Shown: in pieces, positions 14,128 to 29,050 of the stretch
How the letters are laid out: every line of letters starts with the position of its first letter
How positions within the stretch are numbered: position 1 is the first letter of the stretch
Assembly: GCA_030998225.1 (NCBI GenBank)
Contig: JAPYXD010000724.1
Span: 310,001-374,000 of the forward strand
Source of the DNA: Diplolepis rosae
Lineage: Eukaryota > Arthropoda > Insecta > Hymenoptera > Diplolepididae
DNA length: 64,000 nt
Reading direction: 5' to 3'
Position numbers and translations under genes: made by a program
Notes under the pieces: generated by a model
Told to the model about the DNA's origin: nothing
The model's database searches: none
Seen by the model: only the letters and a program-made list of their open reading frames with translations

Positions 14128-16196
14128 GTTTAAATAAAACTTCAAAATAATCAAACAAACTTCAACACTGAACTAAAATGATTGCTCAATGTTTAAATAA
14201 AACTTCAAAATAATCAAACAAACTTCAACACTGAACTAAAATGATTGCTCAATGTTTAAACATAACTTGGAAATAATCAAACAAACTTCAACACTGAACT
14301 AAGATGATTGCTCAATGTTACATAAAACTTCAAAATAATCAAACAAACTTCAAAACTGAACTAAAATGATTGCTCAGTGTTTAAACAAAACTTCAAAATA
14401 ATCAAAAAAACTTCAACACTGAACTAAGATGATTGCTCAATGTTAAATAAAACTTCGTAATAATCAGACAAACTTCAACACTGAACTAAATTGATTGCCC
14501 AATGTTTAAACAAAACTTGGAAATAATCAAATAAACTTCAACACTGAACTAAAATGAATGCTCAATGTTTAAACCAAACTTCAAAATAATCAAACAAACT
14601 TCAACACTGAACTAAAGTGATTGCTCAATGTTTAAACATAACTTGGAAATAATCAAACAAACTTCAACACTGAACTAAATTGATTGCCCAATGTTTAAAC
14701 AAAACTTGGAAATAATCAAACAAACTTCAACACTAAACTAAATAGATTGCTCAATGTTGAAATAAAACTTCAAAATAATCAAACAAACTTCAACACTGAA
14801 CTAAAGTGATTGCTCAATGTTTAAACATAACTTGGAAATAATCAAACAAACTTCAACACTGAACTAAAATGATTGCTCAATGTTTAAACATAACTTGGAA
14901 ATAATCAAACAAACTTCAACACTGAACTAAGATGATTGCTCAATGTTAAATAAAACTTCTTAATAATGAGACAAAACCAACACTGAACTAAAATGATTGC
15001 AATGTTTAAACAAAACTTGGAAATAATCATACAAACTTCAACACTGAACTAAAATGATTGCTCAATGTTTAAATAAAACTTCGAAATAATCAAACAAACT
15101 TCAACACTGAACTAAAATGATTGCTCAATGTTTAAACATAACTTGGAAATAATCAAACAAACTTCAACACTGAACTAAGATGATTGCTCAATGTTAAATA
15201 AAACTTCGTAATAATCAGACAAAACCAACACTGAACTAAAATGATTGCTCAATGTTTAAACAAACTTGGAAATAATCAGACAAACTTCAACACTGAACTA
15301 AAATGATTCCTCAATGTTTAAGTAAAACTTCAAAATAATCAAACAAACTTCAACACTGAACTAAAATGATTGCTCAATGTTTAAATAAAACTTCAAAATA
15401 ATCAAACAAACTTCAACACTGAACTAAAATGATTGCTCAATGTTTAAACAAAACTTGGAAATAATCAAACAAACTTCAACACTGAACTAAGATGATTGCT
15501 CAATGTTAAATAAAACTTCGTAATAGTCAGACAAAACCAACAATGAACTAAAATGATTGCTCAATGTTTAAAGAAAACTTGGAAATAATCAAACAAACTT
15601 CAACACTGAACTAAAATGATTGCTCAATGTTTAAATAAAACTTCAAAATAATCAAACAAACTTCAACACTGAACTAAAATGATTGCTCAATGTTTAAATT
15701 ATACTGCAAAATAATCAAACAAACTTCAACTCTGAACTAAGATGATTGCTCAATCTTTAAATAAATCTTCAAAATAATTAAACAAACTTCAACACTGAAC
15801 TAAAATGATTCCTCAATGTTTAAGTAAAACTTCAAAATAATCAAACAAACTTCAACACTGAACTAAAATGATTCCTCAATGTTTAAGTAAAACTTCAAAA
15901 TAATCAAACAAACTTCAACACTGAACTAAAATGATTGCTCAATGTTTAAATAAAACTTCAAAATAATCAAACAAACTTCAACACTGAACTAAAATGATTG
16001 CTCAATGTTTAAACAAAACTTGGAAATAATCAAACAAACTTCAACACTGAACTAAGATGATTGCTCAATGTTAAATAAAACTTCGTAATAATCAGACAAA
16101 ACCAACACTGAACTAAAATGATTGCTCAATGTTTAAACAAACTTGGAAATAATCAAACAAACTTCACCTCTGAACTAAAATGATTGCTCAATGTTT

Positions 16197-17138
16197 AAAC
16201 AAACTTGGAAATAATCAAACAAACTTCACCTCTGAACTAAAATGATTGCTCAATGTTTAAATAAAACTTCAAAATAATCAAAAAAAAAACAACTCTGAAC
16301 TAAAATGATTGCTCAATGTTTAAATAAAACTTCAAAATAATCGAACAAACTTCAACACTGAACTAAAATGATTCCTCAATGTTTAAATAAAACTTCAAAA
16401 TAATCGAACAAACTTCAACACTGAACTAAAATGATTCCTCAATGTTTAAGTAAAACTTCAAAATAATCAAACAAACTTCAACACTGAACTAAAATGATTG
16501 CTCAATGTTTAAATAAAACTTCAAAATAATCAAACAAACTTCAACTCTGAACTAAAATGATTGCTCAATCTTTAAATAAATCTTCAAAATAATTAAACAA
16601 ACTTCAACACTGAACTAAAATGATTCCTCAATGTTTAAGTAAAACTTCAAAATAATCAAACAAACTTCAACACTGAACTAAAATGATTGCTCAATGTTTA
16701 AATAAAACTTCAAAATAATCAAACAAACTTCAACACTGAACTAAAATGATTGCTCAATGTTTAAATAAAACTTCAAAATAATCAAACAAACTTCAACACT
16801 GAACTAAAATGATTGCTCAATGTTTAAATAAAACTTCAAAATAATCAAACAAACTTCAACACTGAACTAAAATGATTGCTCAATGTTTAAATAAAACTTC
16901 AAAATAATCAAACAAACTTCAACACTGAACTAAAATGATTGCTCAATGTTTAAATAAAACTTCAAAATAATCAAACAAACTTCAACACTGAACTAAAATG
17001 ATTGCTCAATGTTTAAATAAAACTTCAAAATAATCAAACAAACTTCAACACTGAACTAAAATGATTGCTCAATGTTTAAATAAAACTTCAAAATAATCAA
17101 ACAAACTTCAACACTGAACTAAAATGATTGCTCAATGT
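16197..17138 (+). repeat. Satellite segment duplicated from 4310 (copy 2)
   Basis: This is the second copy of the 940-bp segment at 4310-5251, at a constant offset of 11,887 bp. It ends in seven identical A monomers (16689-17129), as the first copy does. Blocks starting at 21,560, 24,660, 29,610 and 37,810 share its left part (short C, poly-A monomer, ATCGAAC monomers, B monomers) but diverge earlier, so it belongs to a family of related higher-order units. Confidence 0.8.
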
Positions 17139-19063
17139 TTAAACAAAACTTGGAAATAATCAAACAAACTTCAACACTGAACTAAAATGATTGCTCAATG
17201 TTTAAATAAAACTTCAAAATAATCAAACAAACTTCAACACTGAACTAAAATGATTGCTCAATGTTTAAATAAAACTTCAAAATAATCAAACAAACTTCAA
17301 CACTGAACTAAGATGATTGCTCAATGTTAAATAAAACTTCGTAATAATCAGACAAAACCAACACTGAACTAAAATGATTGCTCAATGTTAAATAAAACTT
17401 CGTAATAATCAGACAAAACCAACACTGAACTAAAATGATTTCTCAATGTTTAAATAAAACTTCAAAATAATCAAACAAACTTCAACACTGAACTAAAATG
17501 ATTGCTCAATGTTTAAATAAAACTTCAAAATAATCAAACAAACTTCAACACTGAACTAAAATGATTGCTCAATGTTTAAATAAAACTTCAAAATAATCAA
17601 ACAAACTTCAACAATGAACTAAAATGATTGCTCAATGTTAAATAAAACTTCGTAATAATCAGACAAAACCAACAATGAACTAAAATGATAGCTCAATGTT
17701 TAAACAAACTTGGAAATAATCAAACAAACTTCAACACTGAACTAAAATGATTGCTCAATGTTTAAATAAAAATTCAAAATAATCAAACAAACTTCAACAC
17801 TGAACTAAAATGATTGCTCAATGTTGAAATAAAACTTCAAAATAATCAAACAAACTTCAACACTGAACTAAAATGATTGCAATGTTTAAACAAAACTTGG
17901 AAATAATCATACAAACTTCAACACTGAACCATAATGATTACTCAAAGTTTAAACATAACTTGGAAATAATCAAACAAACTTCAACACTGAACTAAGATGA
18001 TTGCTCAATGTTAAATAAAACTTCTTAATAATGAGACATAACCAACACTGAACTAAAAGATTGCAATGTTTAAACAAAACTTGGAAATAATCATACAAAC
18101 TTCAACACTGAACTAAAATGATTGCTCAATGTTCAAATAAAACTTCGAAATAATCAAACAAACTTCAACACTGAACTAAAATGATTGCTCAATGTTTAAA
18201 CATAACTTGGAAATAATCAAACAAACTTCAACACTGAACTAAAATGATTCCTCAATGTTTAAGTAAAACTTCAAAATAATCAAACAAACTTCAACACTGA
18301 ACTAAAATGATTGCTCAATGTTTAAATAAAACTTCAAAATAATCAAACAAACTTCAACACTGAACTAAAATGATTGCTCAATGTTTAAACGTAACTTGGA
18401 AATAATCAAACAAACTTCAACACTGAACTAAAATGATTGCTCAATGTTTAAATAAAACTTCGTAATAATCAGACAAAACCAACACTGAACTAAAATGATT
18501 GCAATGTTTAAACAAAACTTGGAAATAATCATACAAACTTCAACACTGAACCATAATGATTGCTCAATGTTTAAATAAAACTTCGAAATAATCAAACAAA
18601 CTTCAACACTGAACTAAAATGATTGCTCAATGTTTAAATAAAACTTCAAAATAATCAAACAAACTTCAACACTGAACTAAAATGATTGCTCAATCTTTAA
18701 ATAAATCTTCAAAATAATCAAACAAACTTCAACACTGAACTAAAATGATTGCTCAATGTTTAAATAAAACTTCAAAATAATCAAACAAACTTCAACACTG
18801 AACTAAAATGATTCCTCAATGTTTAAGTAAAACTTCAAAATAATCAAACAAACTTCAACACTGAACTAAAATGATTGCTCAATGTTTAAATAAAACTTCA
18901 AAATAATCAAACAAACTTCAACACTGAACTAAAATGATTGCTCAATGTTTAAACAAAACTTGGAAATAATCAAACAAACTTCAACACTGAACTAAGATGA
19001 TTGCTCAATGTTAAATAAAACTTCGTAATAATCAGACAAAACCAACACTGAACTAAAATGATT

Positions 19064-19630
19064 GCTCAATGTTTAAATAAAACTTCAAAATAATCAAACA
19101 AACTTCAACACTGAACTAAAATGATTGCTCAATGTTTAAATAAAACTTCAAAATAATCAAACAAACTTCAACACTGAACTAAAATGATTGCTCAATGTTT
19201 AAATAAAACTTCAAAATAATCAAACAAACTTCAACACTGAACTAAAATGATTGCTCAATGTTTAAATAAAACTTCAAAATAATCAAACAAACTTCAACAC
19301 TGAACTAAAATGATTGCTCAATGTTTAAATAAAACTTCAAAATAATCAAACAAACTTCAACACTGAACTAAAATGATTGCTCAATGTTTAAATAAAACTT
19401 CAAAATAATCAAACAAACTTCAACACTGAACTAAAATGATTGCTCAATGTTTAAATAAAACTTCAAAATAATCAAACAAACTTCAACACTGAACTAAAAT
19501 GATTGCTCAATGTTTAAATAAAACTTCAAAATAATCAAACAAACTTCAACACTGAACTAAAATGATTGCTCAATGTTTAAATAAAACTTCAAAATAATCA
19601 AACAAACTTCAACACTGAACTAAAATGATT
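19064..19630 (+). repeat. Nine identical consecutive consensus monomers
   Basis: Nine 63-bp A monomers in a row (567 bp) show no difference by eye, from the GCTCAATG at 19064 to the unit before the C monomer at 19631. It is the longest homogeneous run I noticed in the array. The run follows a D monomer and is followed by a C monomer with AAACTTGG. Confidence 0.85.
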
Positions 19631-22600
19631 GCTCAATGTTTAAACAAAACTTGGAAATAATCAAACAAACTTCAACACTGAACTAAAATGATTGCTCAAT
19701 GTTTAAATAAAACTTCAAAATAATCAAACAAACTTCAACACTGAACTAAAATGATTGCTCAATGTTTAAATAAAACTTCAAAATAATCAAACAAACTTCA
19801 ACACTGAACAAAATTTATTGCTCAATGTTGAAATAAAACTTCGTAATAGTCAGACAAAACCAACAATGAACTAAAATGATTGCTCAATGTTTAAACAAAC
19901 TTCGAAATAATCAAACAAACTTCATCACTGAACTAAAATGATTGCTCAATGTTTAAATAAAACTTCAAAATAATCAAACAAACTTCAACACTGAACTAAA
20001 ATGATTGCTCAATGTTTAAATAAAACTTCAAAATAATCAAACAAACTTCAACACTGAACTAAAATGATTGCTCAATGTTTAAATAAAACTTCAAAATAAT
20101 CAAACAAACTTCAACACTGAACTAAAATGATTGCTCAATGTTAAATAAAACTTCGTAATAATCGGACAAAACCAACACTGAACTAAAATGATTGCTCAAT
20201 GTTTAAACAAACTTGGAAATAATCAAACAAACTTCAACTCTGAACTAAAATGATTGCTCAATGTTTAAATAAAACTTCAAAATAATCAAACAAACTTCAA
20301 CACTGAACTAAAATGATTGCTCAATGTTTAAATAAAACTTCAAAATAATCAAACAAACTTCAAAACTGAACTAAAATGATTGCAATGTTTAAACAAAACT
20401 TGGAAATAATCATACAAACTTCAACACTGAACTAAAATGATTGCTCAATGTTTAAACATAACTTGGAAATAATCAAACAAACTTCAACACTGAACTAAGA
20501 TGATTGCTCAATGTTAAATAAAACTTCTTAATAATGAGACAAAACCAACACTGAACTAAAATGATTGCAATGTTTAAACAAAACTTGGAAATAATCATAC
20601 AAACTTCAACACTGAACTAAAATGATTGCTCAATGTTTAAATAAAACTTCGAAATAATCAAACAAACTTCAACACTGAACTAAAATGATTGCTCAATGTT
20701 TAAACAAACTTGGAAATAATCAAACAAACTTCAACACTGAACTAAAATGATTGCTCAATGTTTAAATAAAACTTCAAAATAATCAAACAAACTTCAACAC
20801 TGAACTAAAATGATTGCTCAATGTTTAAATAAAACTTCAAAATAATCAAACAAACTTCAACACTGAACTAAAATGATTGCTCAATGTTTAAACATAACTT
20901 GGAAATAATCAAACAAACTTCAACACTGAACTAAGATGATTGCTCAATGTTAAATAAAACTTCGTAATAATCAGACAAAACCAACACTGATCTAAAATGA
21001 TTGCAATGTTTAAACAAAACTTGGAAATAATCATACAAACTTCAACACTGAACTAAAATGATTGCTCAATGTTTAAATAAAACTTCGAAATAATCAAACA
21101 AACTTCAACACTGAACTAAAATGATTGCTCAATGTTTAAATAAAACTTCAAAATAATAAAACAAACTTCAACCCTGAAATAAAATGATTGCTCAATCTTT
21201 AAATAAATCTTCAAAATAATCGAACAAACTTCAACACTGAACTAAAATGATTCCTCAATGTTTAAGTAAAACTTCAAAATAATCAAACAAACTTCAACAC
21301 TGAACTAAAATGATTGCTCAATGTTTAAATAAAACTTCGAAATAATCAAACAAACTTCAACACTGAACTAAAATGATTGCTCAATGTTTAAACATAACTT
21401 GGAAATAATCAAACAAACTTCAACACTGAACTAAGATGATTGCTCAATGTTAAATAAAACTTCGTAATAATCAGACAAAACCAACACTGAACTAAAATGA
21501 TTGCTCAATGTTTAAACAAAACTTGGAAATAATCAAACAAACTTCAACACTGAACTAAAATGATTGCTCAATGTTTAAACAAACTTGGAAATAATCAAAC
21601 AAACTTCAACTCTGAACTAAAATGATTGCTCAATGTTTAAATAAAACTTCAAAATAATCAAAAAAAAAACAACTCTGAACTAAAATGATTGCTCAATGTT
21701 TAAATAAAACTTCAAAATAATCGAACAAACTTCAACACTGAACTAAAATGATTCCTCAATGTTTAAATAAAACTTCAAAATAATCGAACAAACTTCAACA
21801 CTGAACTAAAATGATTCCTCAATGTTTAAGTAAAACTTCAAAATAATCAAACAAACTTCAACACTGAACTAAAATGATTGCTCAATGTTTAAATAAAACT
21901 TCAAAATAATCAAACAAACTTCAACTCTGAACTAAAATGATTGCTCAATCTTTAAATAAATCTTCAAAATAATTAAACAAACTTCAACACTGAACTAAAA
22001 TGATTCCTCAATGTTTAAGTAAAACTTCAAAATAATCAAACAAACTTCAACACTGAACTAAAATGATTGCTCAATGTTTAAATAAAACTTCAAAATAATC
22101 AAACAAACTTCAACACTGAACTAAAATGATTGCTCAATGTTTAAATAAAACTTCAAAATAATCAAACAAACTTCAACACTGAACTGAAATGACTGCTCAA
22201 TGTTTAAACAAATTTCAAAATAATCAAACAAACTTCAACCCTGAAATAAAATGATTGCTCAATGTTTAAATAAAACTTCAAAATAATCAAACAAACTTCA
22301 ACACTGAACTAAAATGATTGCTCAATGTTTAAATAAAACTTCAAAATAATCAAACAAACTTCAACACTGAACTAAAATGATTGCTCAATGTTTAAATAAA
22401 ACTTCAAAATAATCAAACAAACTTCAACACTGAACTAAAATGATTGCTCAATGTTTAAATAAAACTTCAAAATAATCAAACAAACTTCAACACTGAACTA
22501 AAATGATTGCTCAATGTTTAAACAAACTTCGAAATAATCAAACAAACTTCAACACTGAACTAAAATGATTGCTCAATGTTTAAAGAAAACTTCAAAATAA

Positions 22601-25600
22601 TCAAACAAACTTCAACACTGAACTAAAATGATTGCTCAATGTTTAAATAAAACTTCAAAATAATCAAACAAACTTCAACACTGAACTAAAATGATTGCTC
22701 AATGTTTAAACAAAACTTGGAAATAATCAAACAAACTTCAACACTGAACTAAAATGATTGCTCAATGTTTAAATAAACTTCAAAGTAATCAAACAAACTT
22801 CAACACTGAACTAAAATGATTGCTCAATGTTTAAATAAAACTTCAAAATAATCAAACAAACTTCAACACTGAACTAAAATGATTGCTCAATTTTTAATAA
22901 AACTTCAAAATAATCAAACAAACTTCAACACTGAACTAAAATGATTGCTCAATGTTTAAATAAAACTTCAAAATAATGAAACAAACTTCAACACTGAACT
23001 AAGATGATTCCTCTATGTTAAATAAAACTTCGTAATAATCAAACAAACTTCAACACTGAACTAAGATGATTGCTCAATGTTAAATAAAACTTCGTAATAA
23101 TCAGACAAAACCAACAATGAACTAAAATGATAGCTCAATGTTTAAACAAACTTGGAAATAATCAAACAAACTTCAACACTGAACTAAAATGATTGCTCAA
23201 TGTTTAAATAAAAATTCAAAATAATCAAACAAACTTCAACACTGAACTAAAATGATTGCTCAATGTTTAAATAAAACTTCAAAATAATCAAACAAACTTC
23301 AACACTGAACTAAAATGATTGCTCAATGTTTAAACAAAACTTGGAAATAATCAAACAAACTTCAACACTGAACTATATTTATTGCTCAATGTTGAAATAA
23401 AACTTCAAAATAATCAAACAAACTTCAACACTGAACTAAAATGATTGCTCAATGTTTCAAGAAATCTTCAAAATAATAAAACAAACTTCAACACTGAACT
23501 AAAATGATTGCTCAATGTTTAAACAAAACTTGGAAATAATCAAACAAACTTCAACACTGAACTAAAATGGTTGCTCAATGTCAAATAAAACTTCATAATA
23601 ATCAGACAAAACCAACACTGAACTAAAATGATTGCTCAATGTTTAAACAAACTTGGAAATAATCAGACAAACTTCAACACTGAACTAAAATGATTCCTCA
23701 ATGTTTAAGTAAAACTTCAAAATAATCAAACAAACTTCAACACTGAACTAAAATGATTGCTCAATGTTTAAACAAACTTGGAAATAATCAAACAAACTTC
23801 ACCTTTGAACTAAAATGATTCCTCAATGTTTAAGTAAAACTTCAAAATAATCAAACAAAATACAACTCTGAACTAAAATGATTGCTCAATGTTTAAATAA
23901 AACTTCAAAATAATCGAACAAACTTCAACACTGAACTAAAATGATTCCTCAATGTTTAAGTAAAACTTCAAAATAATCAAACAAACTTCAACACTGAACT
24001 TAAACGATTGCTCAATGTTTAAATAAAACTCAAACTTCAACACTGAACTAAAATGATTCCTCAATGTTTAAGTAAAACTTCAAAATAATCAAACAAACTT
24101 CAACACTGAACTAAAATGATTGCTCAATGTTTAAATAAAACTTCAAAATAATCAAACAAACTTCAACACTGAACTAAAATGATTCCTCAATGTTTAAGTA
24201 AAACTTCAAAATAATCAAACAAACTTCAACACTGAACTAAAATGATTGCTCAATGTTTAAATAAAACTTCAAAATAATCAAACAAACTTCAACACTGAAC
24301 TAAAATGATTGCTCAATGTTTAAACATAACTTGGAAATAATCAAACAAACTTCAACATTGAACTAAGATGATTGCTCAATGTTAAATAAAACTTCGTAAT
24401 AATCAGACAAAACCAACACTGAACTAAAATGATTGCTCAATGTTTAAACAAACTTGGAAATAATCAGACAAACTTCAACACTGAACTAAAATGATTCCTC
24501 AATGTTTAAGTAAAACTTCAAAATAATCAAACAAACTTCAACACTGAACTAAAATGATTGCTCAATGTTTAAATAAAACTTCAAAATAATCAAACAAACT
24601 GCAACACTGAACTAAAATGATTGCTCAATGTTTAAACAAACTTGGAAATAATCAAACAAACTTCAACTCTGAACTAAAATGATTGCTCAATGTTTAAATA
24701 AAACTTCAAAATAATCAAAAAAAAAACAACTCTGAACTAAAATGATTGCTCAATGTTTAAATAAAACTTCAAAATAATCGAACAAACTTCAACACTGAAC
24801 TAAAATGATTCCTCAATGTTTAAATAAAACTTCAAAATAATCGAACAAACTTCAACACTGAACTAAAATGATTCCTCAATGTTTAAGTAAAACTTCAAAA
24901 TAATCAAACAAACTTCAACACTGAACTAAAATGATTGCTCAATGTTTAAATAAAACTTCAAAATAATAAAACAAACTTCAACCCTGAACTAAAATGATTG
25001 CTCAATCTTTAAATAAATCTTCAAAATAATTAAACAAACTTCAACACTGAACTAAAATGATTCCTCAATGTTTAAGTAAAACTTCAAAATAATCAAACAA
25101 ACTTCAACACTGAACTAAAATGATTGCTCAATGTTTAAATAAAACTTCAAAATAATCAAACAAACTTCAACACTGAACTAAAATGATTGCTCAATGTTTA
25201 AACATAACTTGGAAATAATCAAACAAACTTCAACACTGAACTAAGATGATTGCTCAATGTTACATAAAACTTCAAAATAATCAAACAAACTTCAAAACTG
25301 AACTAAAATGATTGCTCAATGCTTAAACAAAAGTTCAAAATAATCAATCAAACTTCAACACTGAACTAAAATGATTCCTCAATGTTTAAGTAAAACTTCA
25401 AAATAATCAAACAAACTTCAACACTGAACTAAAATGATTGCTCAATGTTTAAATAAAACTTCAAAATAATCAAACAAACTTCAACACTGAACTAAAATGA
25501 TTCCTCAATGTTTAAGTAAAACTTCAAAATAATCAAACAAACTTCAACACTGAACTAAAATGATTGCTCAATGTTTAAATAAAACTTCAAAATAATAAAA

Positions 25601-28600
25601 CAAACTTCAACCCTGAACTAAAATGATTGCTCAATCTTTAAATAAATCTTCAAAATAATTAAACAAACTTCAACACTGAACTAAAATGATTCCTCAATGT
25701 TTAAGTAAAACTTCAAAATAATCAAACAAACTTCAACACTGAACTAAAATGATTCCTCAATGTTTAAGTAAAACTTCAAAATAATCAAACAAACTTCAAC
25801 ACTGAACTAAAATGATTGCTCAATGTTTAAATAAAACTTCAAAATAATCAAACAAACTTCAACACTGAACTAAAATGATTCCTCAATGTTTAAGTAAAAC
25901 TTCAAAATAATCAAACAAACTTCAACACTGAACTAAAATGATTGCTCAATGTTTAAATAAAACTTCAAAATAATCAAACAAACTTCAACACTGAACTAAA
26001 ATGATTGCTCAATGTTTAAACATAACTTGGAAATAATCAAACAAACTTCAACACTGAACTAAGATGATTGCTCAATGTTAAATAAAACTTCGTAATAATC
26101 AGACAAAACCAACACTGAACTAAAATGATTGCTCAATGTTTAAACAAACTTGGAAATAATCAGACAAACTTCAACACTGAACTAAAATGATTCCTCAATG
26201 TTTAAGTAAAACTTCAAAATAATCGAACAGACTTCAACACTGAACTAAAATGATTGCTCAATGTTTAAATAAAACTTCAAAATAATCAAACAAACTGCAA
26301 CACTGAACTAAAATGATTGCTCAATGTTTAAACAAACTTGGAAATAATCAAACAAACTTCAACTCTGAACTAAAATGATTGCTCAATGTTTAAATAAAAC
26401 TTCAAAATAATCAAAAAAAAAACAACTCTGAACTAAAATGATTGCTCAATGTTTAAATAAAACTTCAAAATAATCGAACAAACTTCAACACTGAACTAAA
26501 ATGATTCCTCAATGTTTAAGTAAAACTTCAAAATAATCAAACAAACTTCAACACTGAACTAAAATGATTCCTCAATGTTTAAGTAAAACTTCAAAATAAT
26601 CAAACAAACTTCAACACTGAACTAAAATGATTGCTCAATGTTTAAATAAAACTTCAAAATAATCAAACAAACTTCACCTCTGAACTAAAATGATTGCTCA
26701 ATGTTTAAATAAAACTTCAAAATAATTAAACAAACTTCAACACTGAACTAAAATGATTCCTCAATGTTTAAGTAAAACTTCAAAATAATCAAACAAACTT
26801 CAACACTGAACTAAAATGATTGCTCAATGTTTAAATAAAACTTCGAAATAATCAAACAAACTTCAACACTGAACTAAAATGATTGCTCAATGTTTAAACA
26901 TAACTTGGAAATAATCAAACAAACTTCAACACTGAACTAAGATGATTGCTCAATGTTACATAAAACTTCAAAATAATCAAACAAACTTCAAAACTGAACT
27001 AAAATGATTGCTCAGTGTTTAAACAAAACTTCAAAATAATCAAAAAAACTTCAACACTGAACTAAGATGATTGCTCAATGTTAAATAAAACTTCGTAATA
27101 ATCAGACAAACTTCAGCACTGAACTAAAATGATTGCTCAATGTTTAAACATAACTTGGAAATAATCATACAAACTTCAACACTGAACTAAAATGATTGCT
27201 CAATGTTTAAATAAAACTTCAAAATAATCAAACAAACTTCAACACTGAACTAAAATGATTGCTCAATGTTTAAATAAAACTTCAAAATAATCAAACAAAC
27301 TTCAACACTGAACTAAAATGATTGCTCAATGTTTAAATAAAACTTCAAAATAATCAAACAAACTTCAACACTGAACTAAAATGATTGCTCAATGTTTAAA
27401 CAAAACTTGGAAATAATCAAAAAAACTTCAACACTGAACTAAATAGATTGCTCAATGTTGAAATAAAACTTCAAAATAATCAAACAAACTTCAACACTGA
27501 ACTAAAATGATTGCTCAATGTTTAAATAATACTTCAAAATAATCAAACAAACTTCAACACTGAACTAAAATGATTGCTCAATGTTTAAATAAAACTTCAA
27601 AATAATCAAACAAACTTCAACACTGAACTAAGATGATTGCTCAATGTTTAAATAAAACTTCGTAATAATAAGTCAAACCCAACACTGAACTAAAATGATT
27701 GCTCAATGTTTAAACAAAACTTGGAAATAATCATACAAACTTCAACACTGAACCATAATGATTGCTCAATGTTTAAATAAAACTTCGAAATAATCAAACA
27801 AACTTCAACACTGAACTAAAATGATTGCTCAATGTTTAAACAAACTTCAAAATAATCAAACAAACTTCAACACTGAACTAAAATGATTGCTCAATGTTTA
27901 AATAAAACTTCAAAATAATCAGACAAAACCAACACTGAACTAAAATGATTGCTCAATGTTTAAACAAAACTTCAAAATAATCAAACAAACTTCAACACTG
28001 AACTAAAATGATTGCTCAATGTTTAAACATAACTTGGAAATAATCAAACAAACTTCAACACTGAACTAAAATGATTCCTCAATGTTTAAGTAAAACTTCA
28101 AAATAATCAAACAAACTTCAACACTGAACTAAAATGATTGCTCAATGTTTAAATAAAACTTCGAAATAATCAAACAAACTTCAACACTGAACTAAAATGA
28201 TTGCTCAATCTTTAAATAAATCTTCAAAATAATTAAACAAACTTCAACACTGAACTAAAATGATTCCTCAATGTTTAAGTAAAACTTCAAAATAATCAAA
28301 CAAACTTCAACACTGAACTAAAATGATTGCTCAATGTTTAAATAAAACTTCAAAATAATCAAACAAACTTCAACACTGAACTAAAATGATTGCTCAATGT
28401 TTAAACATAACTTGGAAATAATCAAACAAACTTCAACACTGAACTAAAATGATTGCTCAATGTTTAAATAAAACTTCAAAATAATCAAACAAACTTCAAC
28501 ACTGAACTAAAATGATTGCTCAATGTTTAAACAAAACTTCAAAATAATCAAACAAACTTCAACACTGAACTAAATTGATTGCTCAATGTTTAAACAAAAC

Positions 28601-28861
28601 TTGGAAATAATCAAACAAACTTCAACACTGAACTAAAATGATTGCTCAATGTTTAAACAAAACTTGGAAATAATCAAACAAACTTCAACACTGAACTAAA
28701 ATGATTGCTCAATGTTTAAATAAAACTTCAAAATAATCAAACAAACTTCAACACTGAACTAAAATGATTGCTCAATGTTTAAACAAACTTCAAAATAATC
28801 AAACAAACTTCAACACTGAACTAAAATGATTGCTCAATGTTTAAATAAAACTTCAAAATAA

Positions 28862-29050
28862 TCAAACAAACTTCAACACTGAACTAAGATGATTGCTCAA
28901 TGTTAAATAAAACTTCGTAATAATCAGACAAAACCAACACTGAACTAAAATGATTGCAATGTTTAAACAAAACTTGGAAATAATCATACAAACTTCAACA
29001 CTGAACCATAATGATTGCTCAATGTTTAAATAAAACTTCGAAATAATCAA
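28862..29050 (-). repeat. D-E-K monomer triplet (spurious minus-strand frame)
   Basis: This is three monomers in the order D (TTCGTAATAATCAGAC), E (GATTGCAATG and ATCATAC) and K (ACCATAATG). K turns the usual reverse-strand TAG into TTATGG, and the two 61-bp units shift frame, so a 62-codon reverse frame happens to stay open. It is repetitive, has no domain or signal peptide, and ends at ordinary satellite stops. I do not call it a gene. Confidence 0.85.
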
